Source: an uncultured Desulfuromonadales bacterium | Lineage (GTDB): Bacteria; Desulfobacterota; Desulfuromonadia; Desulfuromonadales; Geopsychrobacteraceae | Length of the DNA: 35,760 bases | Assembly: GCA_945787295.1 (NCBI GenBank) | Contig: CALZHQ010000046.1 | Location: forward strand, 1 to 35,760 | Direction: 5' to 3' | In this document: piece by piece, positions 1 through 6,860 of the stretch | Position numbering within the stretch: the stretch's first letter is position 1 | How the letters are laid out: each line of letters begins with the position of its first letter | The notes under the pieces: model-generated | Database searches by the model: none | Told to the model about the DNA's origin: nothing | What the model saw: only the letters and a program-made list of their open reading frames with translations | Translations under genes and position numbers: made by a program

Positions 1-69
1 TCTTCCGCAGTCTCGAAAGAGTCCGCCGCCGCAAGGCGTCGGGAAATTCGCAAGGGGGTAACATCTCCA

Positions 70-1833
70 ATGGTAGAAGAAAAAGAACTGCAAGACGAAA
101 TGGCTGCGCTGGACGCAATGGATGCGCAGGACGAAAAGGACGCGCTGGACGCAATGGATGGCGAGTTTGAAGAAAGCTTCGAGGAACTGCTCAAGGATTA
201 TGAGCAGGGTGGCTTCGAGCTGAAGCGGAATGATGTCGTTGAGGGCACGATTGTTCAGGTGAACCCTGACTCGGTCGTTGTCGATGTTGGCTATAAGTCG
301 GAAGGGGTTATTCCTCTTCGTGAATTTGCCGACGAAAAAGGCGAGATCAATGTCAATGTAGGTGACGTTTACGACGTCCTGTTTGGTGGTGGTGAGAGCG
401 ACAGTGGGCTGATCGTTCTTTCCAAGGAGAAAGCCGATCGGCAGAAGATCTGGAATTCTCTTGAAGAAGGTGCCGTGGTTGAAGGTAAGATCGTCAGCCG
501 CATCAAAGGCGGTCTGTCGGTTGATATCGGCGTTAATGCCTTCCTGCCTGGCTCTCAGGTTGACCTGCGCCCGGTCCGTAACCTGGACAAGGTGATTGGT
601 GAGTCCTTCGAGTTCAAGATCATCAAGCTGAACAAGCGTCGTGGTAATATAGTTCTCTCCCGCCGTGTCCTGCTCGAAACCGAGCGTGAATCACAGCGTG
701 GCGAAACCCTCAAGACCCTGGAAGAAAATCAGGTCACCGAGGGCGTGGTCAAGAACCTGACCGATTACGGTGCATTTATCGACCTCGGTGGTATTGATGG
801 TCTGTTGCACATCACTGACATGTCCTGGGGCCGGGTCAAGCATCCGTCCGACATTCTGGCTGTTGGTGACAAGATCAACGTCAAGGTTCTCAAGTTTGAT
901 AAAGACAAAGAACGCGTCTCGCTGGGCCTCAAGCAGATATCTCCTGATCCTTGGTTGGACGTTCAGGCCAAGTACCCGGTTGAAGGCAAGGTCACCGGCA
1001 AGGTTGTCAGCCTGACCGATTACGGTGCATTTATCGAGCTGGAAGAGGGTGTTGAAGGCCTGATTCACGTCTCGGAAATGAGCTGGACCAAACGGGTCAA
1101 GCATCCGAACAAGGTTCTCTCGATCGGTGATGAGGTTGAGTCGGTTGTGTTGGCTCTCGATACTGATAATCGCCGTATCTCCCTCGGCCTCAAACAGGTT
1201 GAGCCGAACCCGTGGGATGTCATCGGCGAGAAGTTCCCGATCGGCACCATCATCGAAGGCCAAGTCAAGAACATCACCGATTTCGGTATCTTCGTCGGTG
1301 TTGACGAGGGCATAGACGGTCTGGTGCACATCTCGGACCTGTCCTGGACCAAGCGGATCAAGCATCCTTCCGAGGCTTACAAGAAGGGTGATCTGGTCAA
1401 AGCGGTTGTCCTGAATATCGATCGTGAAAACGAGCGTTTCTCCCTCGGTCTTAAGCAACTGGCTTCCGATCCTTGGGAAACCGTGCCGACCCGCTATGCA
1501 CCAGGGACCATCGTTCGCGGCAAGGTCACTTCGGTCACCGACTTCGGCATCTTCCTCGAACTGGAAGAGGGTATTGAAGGTCTGGTACACGTATCCGAAC
1601 TGAGCAAGGAAAAGATCGATGCTCCGAAGGAGTTCGCCACCGTCGGTGATGATCTAGAGGCAGCTGTTCTGCAAGTCGATACCGTCGATCGCAAGATTGC
1701 CCTGTCGATCAAGAATATCGATGAGCAGAAGGAGAAAGCGGAAGTCAATGAATTCATGGGGGCGCAGAAGAGTGCCACCTCGAATCTTGGCGACCTTCTC
1801 CAGGGTGCCATGGGTCGCAAGAGCGACGATTAA
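70..1833 (+). CDS. rpsA: 30S ribosomal protein S1
   Basis: Ribosomal protein S1 binds mRNA on the small subunit and helps start translation. The 587-residue product shows six S1 (OB-fold) repeats at roughly residues 54-118, 135-199, 221-289, 305-376, 392-463 and 479-549. Repeats 3-6 carry the usual TDYGAF/TDFGIF and GLVHVSE-type motifs. The length is close to other S1 proteins (E. coli 557). The extra length is mainly an acidic N-terminal extension of about 50 residues containing a 12-residue near-repeat with core ALDAMD. The ATG at 70 follows a purine-rich AAGGGGG at 52-58. Bases 1-69 upstream hold no gene I can recognise. A strong terminator follows directly, so this is the last gene of its transcript. 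Confidence 0.97.
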   Translation: MVEEKELQDEMAALDAMDAQDEKDALDAMDGEFEESFEELLKDYEQGGFELKRNDVVEGTIVQVNPDSVVVDVGYKSEGVIPLREFADEKGEINVNVGDVYDVLFGGGESDSGLIVLSKEKADRQKIWNSLEEGAVVEGKIVSRIKGGLSVDIGVNAFLPGSQVDLRPVRNLDKVIGESFEFKIIKLNKRRGNIVLSRRVLLETERESQRGETLKTLEENQVTEGVVKNLTDYGAFIDLGGIDGLLHITDMSWGRVKHPSDILAVGDKINVKVLKFDKDKERVSLGLKQISPDPWLDVQAKYPVEGKVTGKVVSLTDYGAFIELEEGVEGLIHVSEMSWTKRVKHPNKVLSIGDEVESVVLALDTDNRRISLGLKQVEPNPWDVIGEKFPIGTIIEGQVKNITDFGIFVGVDEGIDGLVHISDLSWTKRIKHPSEAYKKGDLVKAVVLNIDRENERFSLGLKQLASDPWETVPTRYAPGTIVRGKVTSVTDFGIFLELEEGIEGLVHVSELSKEKIDAPKEFATVGDDLEAAVLQVDTVDRKIALSIKNIDEQKEKAEVNEFMGAQKSATSNLGDLLQGAMGRKSDD

Positions 1834-1849
1834 CAGTCATAGCTGAACC

Positions 1850-1883
1850 AGGGGACTTCGGTGACAGCCGGAGTCCCCTTTTT
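1850..1883 (+). terminator. Rho-independent terminator after rpsA
   Basis: Stem AGGGGACTTCGG (1850-1861) pairs with CCGGAGTCCCCT (1868-1879), with one G-U wobble and a 6-base loop, and runs into a T tract (1879-1883). It lies 17 bases after the rpsA stop and 12 bases before sppA. Confidence 0.9.
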
Positions 1884-1895
1884 ATGTGAAGTTTG

Positions 1896-2786
1896 ATGAA
1901 AAAACGCCCCTTTTTGATGGCTTCAATGACCATTGGTGCTATCTTCCTATTCTTTCTCCTGGTCGTCTTTACTGCCGGTATGTTGAGCGGTCGCTCAGTC
2001 ATCGTTCCGGTAGGGAAAAAGATCGGAGTTCTGGAAGTCCGAGGCACCATCTTTGATGCTCGAAAACTGACTGAGCAGATCAGTGAGTTCCGAGATACCG
2101 CTGCCGTTAAGGCAGTTGTGTTGCGGATTGATTCTCCTGGTGGAGGTGTTGCCCCATCTCAGGAGATTTATGCGGAGTTGAAGCGCTTGGCGGAGCAGAA
2201 ACCATTGATCATTTCGATGGGCTCTGTCGCTGCTTCCGGTGGTTATTATCTGGCCATCGCAGGAGAGCATCTGTTTGCCAACCCTGGAACTATTACCGGG
2301 AGTATCGGGGTGATCATGTCTTTTCCCGATTATCGTGAGTTGATGGGCAAGGTCGGCGTTAAGACAGAAGTTATCAAGAGTGGCCAGTTCAAGGATATCG
2401 GTTCTTCATCACGAGAATTTACCAGCGCCGACCGAGACCTGCTGCAAGGCATGATAGATGATGTCCATGAGCAGTTTGTGCAAGCTATCAGCGAAGGGCG
2501 GGATATTCCTGCTGATCGGTTGCGACCTTTTGTCGATGGGCGAATCTTTACCGGAAAGCAGGCTTTAGCTGCCGGGCTTGTCGATGAGTTGGGGACATTC
2601 AACGACGCGGTTCGTCATGCTTCTCAGGTTGCCGGATTGGGGGACAATCCTGATTTGGTCTATCCAGAACCTGAGCATCTAGATTTTATTGACCGTGTGC
2701 TGCAGGGCGCTGCCACGCGTTATTTGGGTATTAACTTACGCCAGAAGATCACAATTGGACCACAATATTTGTGGGATGGTTATTGA
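1896..2786 (+). CDS. sppA: Signal peptide peptidase SppA, short (36K) type
   Basis: SppA is a membrane-anchored serine protease that degrades leftover signal peptides in the inner membrane. The 296-residue product has one N-terminal membrane helix (about residues 8-30), then an S49 peptidase domain. The SPGGG motif lies near residues 80-84. The probable nucleophile is Ser114 in VAASGGYY and the general-base lysine is Lys166 in GQFKDIG. The length fits the short single-domain family rather than the 67K double-domain E. coli enzyme. I take the ATG at 1896 as the start; an in-frame TTG directly before it (1893) adds only one residue. A weak GTGAAG precedes it. It follows the rpsA terminator, so some read-through or a promoter inside the short gap must drive it. 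Confidence 0.93.
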   Translation: MKKRPFLMASMTIGAIFLFFLLVVFTAGMLSGRSVIVPVGKKIGVLEVRGTIFDARKLTEQISEFRDTAAVKAVVLRIDSPGGGVAPSQEIYAELKRLAEQKPLIISMGSVAASGGYYLAIAGEHLFANPGTITGSIGVIMSFPDYRELMGKVGVKTEVIKSGQFKDIGSSSREFTSADRDLLQGMIDDVHEQFVQAISEGRDIPADRLRPFVDGRIFTGKQALAAGLVDELGTFNDAVRHASQVAGLGDNPDLVYPEPEHLDFIDRVLQGAATRYLGINLRQKITIGPQYLWDGY

Positions 2787-2822
2787 TTTAATAGCTAATT
2801 TTTTGCTGCCAGGAAGGTGAAG

Positions 2823-3101
2823 ATGACCAAAAGTGAATTGATTGAAAAGCTTTCTGATGAGCATGATCTGCTCAATAAGAAAGATGCAGAGGCGATTATC
2901 AACCTTATTTTCGGTGGTATTGGTGATGCTCTAGCCGGCGGGGATCGGGTTGAAATCAGGGGGTTTGGTTCTTTTTCTGTGCGTGAGCGTGACGCTCGCG
3001 AAGCCAGAAATCCTAAAAGTGGTGAACTGGTTAAGATTCCGTCTCGTAAGACGCCGTTTTTCAAAACGGGGAAAGAACTTCGTGAACGGGTTGACGAATA
3101 G
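2823..3101 (+). CDS. ihfB: Integration host factor beta subunit (HU/IHF family)
   Basis: This small DNA-bending protein acts as a dimer, usually with IHF alpha, to shape promoters and recombination complexes. The 92-residue product begins MTKSELIEKL, the classic IHF-beta start. It has the conserved GFGSF segment near residue 50 and the DNA-intercalating arm with RNPKSGE and the proline of the KIPSRKTPFFK segment. The start at 2823 sits behind a good AGGAAGG (2811-2817). A GTG at 2817 is in frame but overlaps that ribosome site, so I reject it. The gene lies 36 bases after sppA and is closed by a terminator. Calling beta rather than HU rests on the N-terminus and on the usual rpsA-ihfB neighbourhood. 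Confidence 0.93.
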   Translation: MTKSELIEKLSDEHDLLNKKDAEAIINLIFGGIGDALAGGDRVEIRGFGSFSVRERDAREARNPKSGELVKIPSRKTPFFKTGKELRERVDE

Positions 3102-3120
3102 GTTCCCCAAGGTGACACGG

Positions 3121-3155
3121 AAAAAGCCCTGAAACGTGATTTCAGGGCTTTTTTT
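3121..3155. terminator. Terminator after ihfB, probably usable from both strands
   Basis: Perfect 14-bp stem AAAAAGCCCTGAAA (3121-3134) with TTTCAGGGCTTTTT (3140-3153), a 5-base loop, and T runs on both strands. On the plus strand it ends ihfB. On the minus strand it faces the end of the 6S RNA transcription unit. Confidence 0.92.
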
Positions 3156-3309
3156 ATTAGTTTCGACAATTGGCTTCGACAATTTATGCTGCGAACTGAC
3201 CGACGTCCTACTCAAAAGATTCGGAGCAACTTACGACGGTTGCCGCGTAATCGATGTTTCGGTTGTCTGTTTTACCGGTTCTGCTGCACAATGCCGATGC
3301 CAATTGTCA
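3156..3309. other. Unassigned spacer between the ihfB terminator and the 6S RNA 3' end
   Basis: No convincing gene is seen here. The spacer holds a direct repeat TTCGACAATT (3162-3171 and 3175-3184). It also holds a perfect 10-bp inverted repeat, GACAATTGGC at 3165-3174 and GCCAATTGTC at 3299-3308. On the minus strand this would be the trailer of the 6S transcript, running to the shared terminator. Confidence 0.5.
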
Positions 3310-3495
3310 AAGACGATCCGGGATGCCGGTGTGGTTCGGGACGGATGACCTGACTACAAATCGTGTCGTCGGGAGTGACTTCAGGCTTCCTGCTCAAGGG
3401 CAGGCATGCTCACCATCGCTCCACGTATTGACAGGTCAAACTGAACGTTGGTCAAGGCGCCATAACCAACCCGAACATCCCAGAATTCAAAGACC
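3310..3495 (-). ncRNA. ssrS: 6S RNA
   Basis: 6S RNA mimics an open promoter and binds the housekeeping RNA polymerase holoenzyme, turning down many promoters in slow growth. Reading the minus strand, I recognise blocks shared with E. coli 6S: GGTGAGCATGC, then GAAGCCT, then CGACGACAC, in the same order and similar spacing. The fold also fits. The closing stem CTGGGAT/ATCCCGG has arms near 3482 and 3324 on the plus strand. Next comes GTTCGGG/CCCGAAC (plus 3470-3476 and 3334-3340). A small TTGGT/ACCAA hairpin sits in the central bubble, followed by GACCTG/CAGGTC (3432-3437 and 3347-3352). The tip is a CCTGC/GCAGG hairpin (3389-3404). The length of about 185 nt matches the family. The exact ends are estimates. 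A consensus-like minus-strand promoter sits just upstream. Confidence 0.93.
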
Positions 3496-3512
3496 AAATT
3501 AAGCTTGTTTCG

Positions 3513-3540
3513 ATCATAGCAACTCATAGTATATTGTCAA
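3513..3540 (-). promoter_or_regulatory. Sigma-70-type promoter of the 6S RNA gene
   Basis: On the minus strand, TTGACA (plus 3540-3535) and TATGAT (plus 3518-3513) are separated by 16 bases. Transcription would start near 3506, about 10-15 bases before the first 6S stem. This is one of the best promoter matches in the window. Confidence 0.8.
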
Positions 3541-3563
3541 GTAAAAACATTAGATGCTATAAA
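3534..3563 (+). promoter_or_regulatory. Probable promoter of the pseudouridine synthase gene
   Basis: TTGTCA (3534-3539) and TATAAA (3558-3563) are 18 bases apart in an AT-rich stretch, with a start expected near 3570 and the gene ATG at 3606. The -35 box overlaps the -35 box of the divergent 6S RNA promoter. Confidence 0.6.
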
Positions 3564-3605
3564 TAATATATTATAAAAATCAAACATTTACGACGATTTT
3601 ATCTT

Positions 3606-4523
3606 ATGAAGTGGAAAATACATCGCATTACAGTTTCGAGTGATCATACCGCTCAAAGGCTTGATCTCTTCCTGGCAGAAAATTGTGCCGAGTTATCACG
3701 CACGTTAGCTAAGAAAATCATCGATCTCGGTGGTGTTCATGTGAACGGTCGGCGGGTGAGAAGCTGTTCTCTGGCGGTGAAAAGCAACGATCACATTGAA
3801 GTCTATATCGATCACTATTCAACCGACCCTTACCGGTTAGCAGCGACAGATATCGTTTATCAAGATTCTTATCTGATTGTTTTGAACAAGCCGGCTGGTA
3901 TTGACACCCAGCCGACCCATGCACGTTTTAAAGGAACGCTATATGAGGCGTTGCAGTGGCACTTGAAAGATTCTTTCCGGCCGCAGCTGAAGCCTGAGTT
4001 GGGAATGGTTCAGCGGCTCGACCGTGGTACCAGTGGCTTGATTGTATTTTCCACTCATCCAAGAGCACATAAAATGCTGACTAAAATTTTTGTGGAACAC
4101 CAGGTGGAGAAACGTTATCTTGCTCTGGTAAAAGGTGTGCCAGAACCTGCGCAGGCTGAAATCCGCTCATGTTTAGCCCGTTCCCGCAAAGAGAACCGTG
4201 TCAAGTCGGTTGAAAAGGGTGGTAAAGAGGCGATAACGAGTTATCAGGTCGTTGAGAGATTGCCAGACGCTGCATTGCTGGATGTTGATCTGCTGACCGG
4301 ACGCTCACATCAGATTCGTGCCCATATGTCCGAGCAGGGGCATCCTTTGCTGGGCGACCTACGCTATGGAGGGCCTCAACAATTCCGGGGTGTCGAAATA
4401 GATCGGCCCATGTTGCATGCTGCCAGTTTGCGATTCTGCCATCCTGTTACAAGTGAGCAGCTTAACTTTTCCGTCCCACTGCCAGCAGATATGAAACAAC
4501 TACTTGCATCAATAAAGATCTAA
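3606..4523 (+). CDS. RluA-family 23S rRNA pseudouridine synthase
   Basis: Enzymes of this family convert specific uridines in rRNA (or tRNA) to pseudouridine. The 305-residue protein has an N-terminal S4 RNA-binding domain (about residues 15-70, with the HVNGRRV turn) and a catalytic domain. The nucleophile is Asp139 in QRLDRGTSG. The later GRSHQIRAHM and GHPLLGDLRYGG motifs are also intact. The domain plan resembles RluD/RluC, but target specificity cannot be read from sequence, so I give no symbol. The ATG at 3606 follows an AT-rich leader with a promoter overlapping that of the 6S RNA. lgt starts 4 bases after the stop, so the two are probably co-transcribed. Confidence 0.93.
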   Translation: MKWKIHRITVSSDHTAQRLDLFLAENCAELSRTLAKKIIDLGGVHVNGRRVRSCSLAVKSNDHIEVYIDHYSTDPYRLAATDIVYQDSYLIVLNKPAGIDTQPTHARFKGTLYEALQWHLKDSFRPQLKPELGMVQRLDRGTSGLIVFSTHPRAHKMLTKIFVEHQVEKRYLALVKGVPEPAQAEIRSCLARSRKENRVKSVEKGGKEAITSYQVVERLPDAALLDVDLLTGRSHQIRAHMSEQGHPLLGDLRYGGPQQFRGVEIDRPMLHAASLRFCHPVTSEQLNFSVPLPADMKQLLASIKI

Positions 4524-4527
4524 ATAG

Positions 4528-5316
4528 ATGACTTTTCCACAAATAGACCCGGTTATTTTCAGTATCGGCCCATTGGCTGTCCGTTGGTACGGAATGATGT
4601 ACCTGTTAGGTTTTGTCGGTGGTTACTTTGTTATGTGCCATGTGGCACGCCTGCGTGGCTTTCCTCTTGATAAGGAAAAAATTTCCGACCTGCTGTTTTA
4701 CGGGGTCATCGGCGTTGTCGCTGGCGGCCGTCTCGGCTATACCCTGTTTTATAATTCTGATTATTATTTAACCCATCCACTGGAAATTCTCTATGTCTGG
4801 GAAGGCGGGATGAGTTTTCATGGGGGTCTGCTCGGCGTATTTATCGTTCTGTTGGTGTATTGCAGGAGGTGCAAATATCCGTTATTGATGATTGCTGATT
4901 TGGTCGTTAGCGCAGTGCCGATCGGTCTCGGGTTCGGCCGTCTAGGTAATTTTATCAATGCCGAACTTTGGGGGCGTGTTACCGGCCTGCCATGGGGGAT
5001 TGTGTTTCCTGGTGCCGGGGCAGAACCGCGCCACCCCAGTCAATTGTATGAAGCGGCACTCGAAGGAGTCCTGCTGTTTGTAATTATTTACAGTTTGCAT
5101 CGAATGAAGGTCCGCTCCGGAGTGGCCGCTTTTAGCTTCTTGGTGTTTTACGGCCTGTTCCGTTTTCTGGTAGAATTCGTGCGGCAGCCGGATGCTCATC
5201 TCGGTTTTCTCTGGGGTGGCGCAACGATGGGACAACTGCTGTCGATGCCGATGGTACTGGTCGGTCTCGCTGGATTGGTTATGGTTTTAAAGAGGAAGCC
5301 GAATGAGTCGCATTGA
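4528..5316 (+). CDS. lgt: Prolipoprotein diacylglyceryl transferase
   Basis: Lgt moves a diacylglyceryl group from phosphatidylglycerol to the lipobox cysteine of prolipoproteins in the inner membrane, the first step of lipoprotein maturation. The 262-residue protein is strongly hydrophobic with about seven membrane helices. The family signature GRLGNFINAELWGR lies at residues 137-150, including Arg138, Asn141, Asn144 and Glu146. His98 in SFHGG and Arg219 near the last helix match residues known to matter in E. coli Lgt. The length is normal. It overlaps the following phosphatase gene by 14 bases, so translation is likely coupled. The lipoproteins encoded further along the window would be among its substrates. 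Confidence 0.96.
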   Translation: MTFPQIDPVIFSIGPLAVRWYGMMYLLGFVGGYFVMCHVARLRGFPLDKEKISDLLFYGVIGVVAGGRLGYTLFYNSDYYLTHPLEILYVWEGGMSFHGGLLGVFIVLLVYCRRCKYPLLMIADLVVSAVPIGLGFGRLGNFINAELWGRVTGLPWGIVFPGAGAEPRHPSQLYEAALEGVLLFVIIYSLHRMKVRSGVAAFSFLVFYGLFRFLVEFVRQPDAHLGFLWGGATMGQLLSMPMVLVGLAGLVMVLKRKPNESH

Positions 5317-5920
5317 AGGAATTATATTTGACTGTGATGGTGTTTTGTTTGAAAGTCGGAATGCCAACCTGGCGTACTATAACAGGATCCTGGGTAAGTT
5401 TGCTTATGAGCCGGTGACAGAAGAGCAGAATGAAAGAGCACACCTCTGTCATACGGCAAGCTCTCCGGACGTCTTAGCGGTGCTGATGCAAGCAGGGGAT
5501 CTGCAGCCAGCCTTGGACTTTGCTGCGACGCTCGATTATCGTGAGTTTATTCCGCATATGCAGCCAGAACCGCACTTGGCCCATGTCCTTGAACAATTGG
5601 CGCACAGTTATCCGCTTGCAATTGCGACAAACCGGGGCGCAAGCGTCGAACCGATCCTCAGACATTTCGGGCTGGAGAGTTTCTTCACCACCGTTGTGAC
5701 CAGTCGCGATGTTGACCGCCCGAAACCGGCTCCGGATATGTTGTTGCTTGCCTCTGAGAGGCTCGGGCCCGCTCCGGAAAAATGTCTTTTTATCGGTGAC
5801 TCAGAACTTGATCAGCAGGCTGCCGCCGGAGCTAAAGTTCGCTTTGCTGGTTACGGAGGCCTGGTTGCTGGAGAAATTTCCCTGGGAAGTCATCTTCAGC
5901 TACTCGAATATCTTCGCTAG
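5303..5920 (+). CDS. HAD-superfamily hydrolase, phosphoglycolate-phosphatase-like
   Basis: A small-molecule phosphatase of the haloacid dehalogenase superfamily. All four HAD motifs are present in the 205-residue product: Asp10 and Asp12 in FDCDGVLF, Thr109 in AIATNRG, Lys141 in RPKPAPD, and Asp166/Asp170 in FIGDSELD. The helical cap lies between motifs I and II (about residues 18-85), as in subfamily IA enzymes such as Gph or PpaX. The substrate is not determined. The ATG at 5303 lies inside the end of lgt and follows AGAGGAAG, a good ribosome site. The gene is closed by a bidirectional terminator. Confidence 0.88.
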   Translation: MSRIEGIIFDCDGVLFESRNANLAYYNRILGKFAYEPVTEEQNERAHLCHTASSPDVLAVLMQAGDLQPALDFAATLDYREFIPHMQPEPHLAHVLEQLAHSYPLAIATNRGASVEPILRHFGLESFFTTVVTSRDVDRPKPAPDMLLLASERLGPAPEKCLFIGDSELDQQAAAGAKVRFAGYGGLVAGEISLGSHLQLLEYLR

Positions 5921-5931
5921 GTTGTCGGCAT

Positions 5932-5968
5932 AATAAAGAGGGGCTAGTATTCACTGCCCCTCTTTATT
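5932..5968. terminator. Bidirectional terminator between convergent genes
   Basis: Perfect 13-bp stem AATAAAGAGGGGC (5932-5944) with GCCCCTCTTTATT (5956-5968) and an 11-base loop. It separates the plus-strand HAD gene from the minus-strand signalling operon and can end both transcripts. Confidence 0.88.
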
Positions 5969-5983
5969 GACAATCGAAGCTGT

Positions 5984-6406
5984 TTAATGGAGATGTTTGG
6001 TCATTTCCAGAATGTTGACTGGTCCATCGCTCAGGTATTTCACCTTGTCCATCAGTTTGAAAATCAGTTGAACACCCCGACCGCCTTCATCGGTCTCTTT
6101 TACTTTTACCTTGGCCAAGTGCTGGATATCAAACCCGTGGCCCTGATCGAATACCCGGATGATCAAGTCTTTGTCTGAGGCTGAAATGGAGACGCGCACT
6201 TCTTTCGTCGGGTCACATGCGTTGGCATGGCAGATAGCGTTAGCCAAGGCTTCCGTCAGTACCAGATTGAGGTGATAGGCGAGCTCTTCCCGGTCACCAC
6301 GGTAATAACCGAGGGTGTGGGCAAGGCTTTCACCGATCTTGCCGATCATACCAAGATATTTGGTTTGATTCGGGACAGTGATATCGACTTCAATCTGTTG
6401 AGGCAT
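5984..6406 (-). CDS. RsbW-like serine kinase / anti-sigma factor
   Basis: This is an ATP-binding protein of the GHKL (HATPase_c_2) family that in partner switching holds a target, classically a sigma factor, and phosphorylates its STAS antagonist. The 140-residue product shows the N box (Glu52, Asn56), the G1 box DQGHGFD (Asp87, Gly91) and the G2 box GGRG (108-111). There is no membrane segment. I choose the ATG at 6406 because the purine-rich GGAAAGAG lies just before it. An in-frame ATG at 6418 would add four residues but has no ribosome site. It is the last gene of the minus-strand operon, directly after the STAS gene. No sigma factor gene lies nearby, so the bound target is unknown and need not be a sigma factor. 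Confidence 0.88.
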   Translation of the reverse strand: MPQQIEVDITVPNQTKYLGMIGKIGESLAHTLGYYRGDREELAYHLNLVLTEALANAICHANACDPTKEVRVSISASDKDLIIRVFDQGHGFDIQHLAKVKVKETDEGGRGVQLIFKLMDKVKYLSDGPVNILEMTKHLH

Positions 6407-6442
6407 TTCTCTTTCCATTTGCAGATTGCAGAATCGGTCCGG

Positions 6443-6778
6443 CTAAAAACTCTCTAAAGCTTCATCGACCGAGGCGAAAATTTCAAAGACCCGATGTAAT
6501 CTGGTCAATTCAAACATGGATCGCACCTGAGGCTGGAGGCTGCAAAGCTTGAGGCTTCCATCTCTGGCACTGGCATTTTTAAAGCCGGAGACTAATGCCC
6601 CCAGTCCTGATGAGTCTACGAACCTGACTTCGGATAAATCGATAACCAGGTTACATTTGCCATCATCAAAGAGTTGCAGCATCTGCTCTTTCAGATCACC
6701 ACTGTTATGGGCATCCATGCGCTCCTCTTGAATTTTGATTTTAACGATTTCGTCCTGTTCGGTAATGTTCAACTGCAT
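6443..6778 (-). CDS. STAS-domain anti-anti-sigma factor (SpoIIAA/RsbV-like)
   Basis: This single-domain STAS protein is the switch that is phosphorylated by an RsbW-type kinase and dephosphorylated by a PP2C phosphatase. The 111-residue product carries the classic FVDSSGLGAL loop, with the phosphoacceptor serine at Ser56 or Ser57. It has an excellent ribosome site AAGGAGG five bases before the ATG. The partner kinase follows immediately and the phosphatase is encoded upstream, so a complete kinase-antagonist-phosphatase set lies in one operon. Unphosphorylated STAS would bind the kinase and free its target. Confidence 0.92.
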   Translation of the reverse strand: MQLNITEQDEIVKIKIQEERMDAHNSGDLKEQMLQLFDDGKCNLVIDLSEVRFVDSSGLGALVSGFKNASARDGSLKLCSLQPQVRSMFELTRLHRVFEIFASVDEALESF

Positions 6779-6822
6779 GCAGTCCTCCTTGTATGCTTAG
6801 CGGAAATTTTAGATTAACAAAT

Positions 6823-6828
6823 ATTATA
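6823..6828 (-). promoter_or_regulatory. Possible -10 element before the STAS gene
   Basis: TATAAT on the minus strand in the 82-base gap between the phosphatase gene and the STAS gene. No good -35 is present, so a separate promoter for the STAS-kinase pair is only a possibility. Confidence 0.3.
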
Positions 6829-6860
6829 CATCATTTTTGCCTGCACCGATATCAGCTAGG

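Noticed and set aside
691..1590. 299-residue open frame on the minus strand opposite rpsA
   Set aside because: It is fully antisense to the clearly real S1 gene, has no family resemblance, and its internal repeats mirror the S1 repeats.
720..1620. Repeated DNA in rpsA as a CRISPR-like or satellite repeat
   Set aside because: The repeats are diverged coding copies of the S1 domain, not identical short repeats with spacers.
3254..3502. 82-codon plus-strand frame in the ihfB-rluA gap
   Set aside because: Antisense to 6S RNA, no ribosome site, no recognisable protein features.
3384..3527. 48-codon minus-strand frame (starts MSCYDRNKLN) that looks protein-like
   Set aside because: Its ATG lies upstream of the predicted transcription start and the rest falls inside the 6S RNA, which explains the conserved look.
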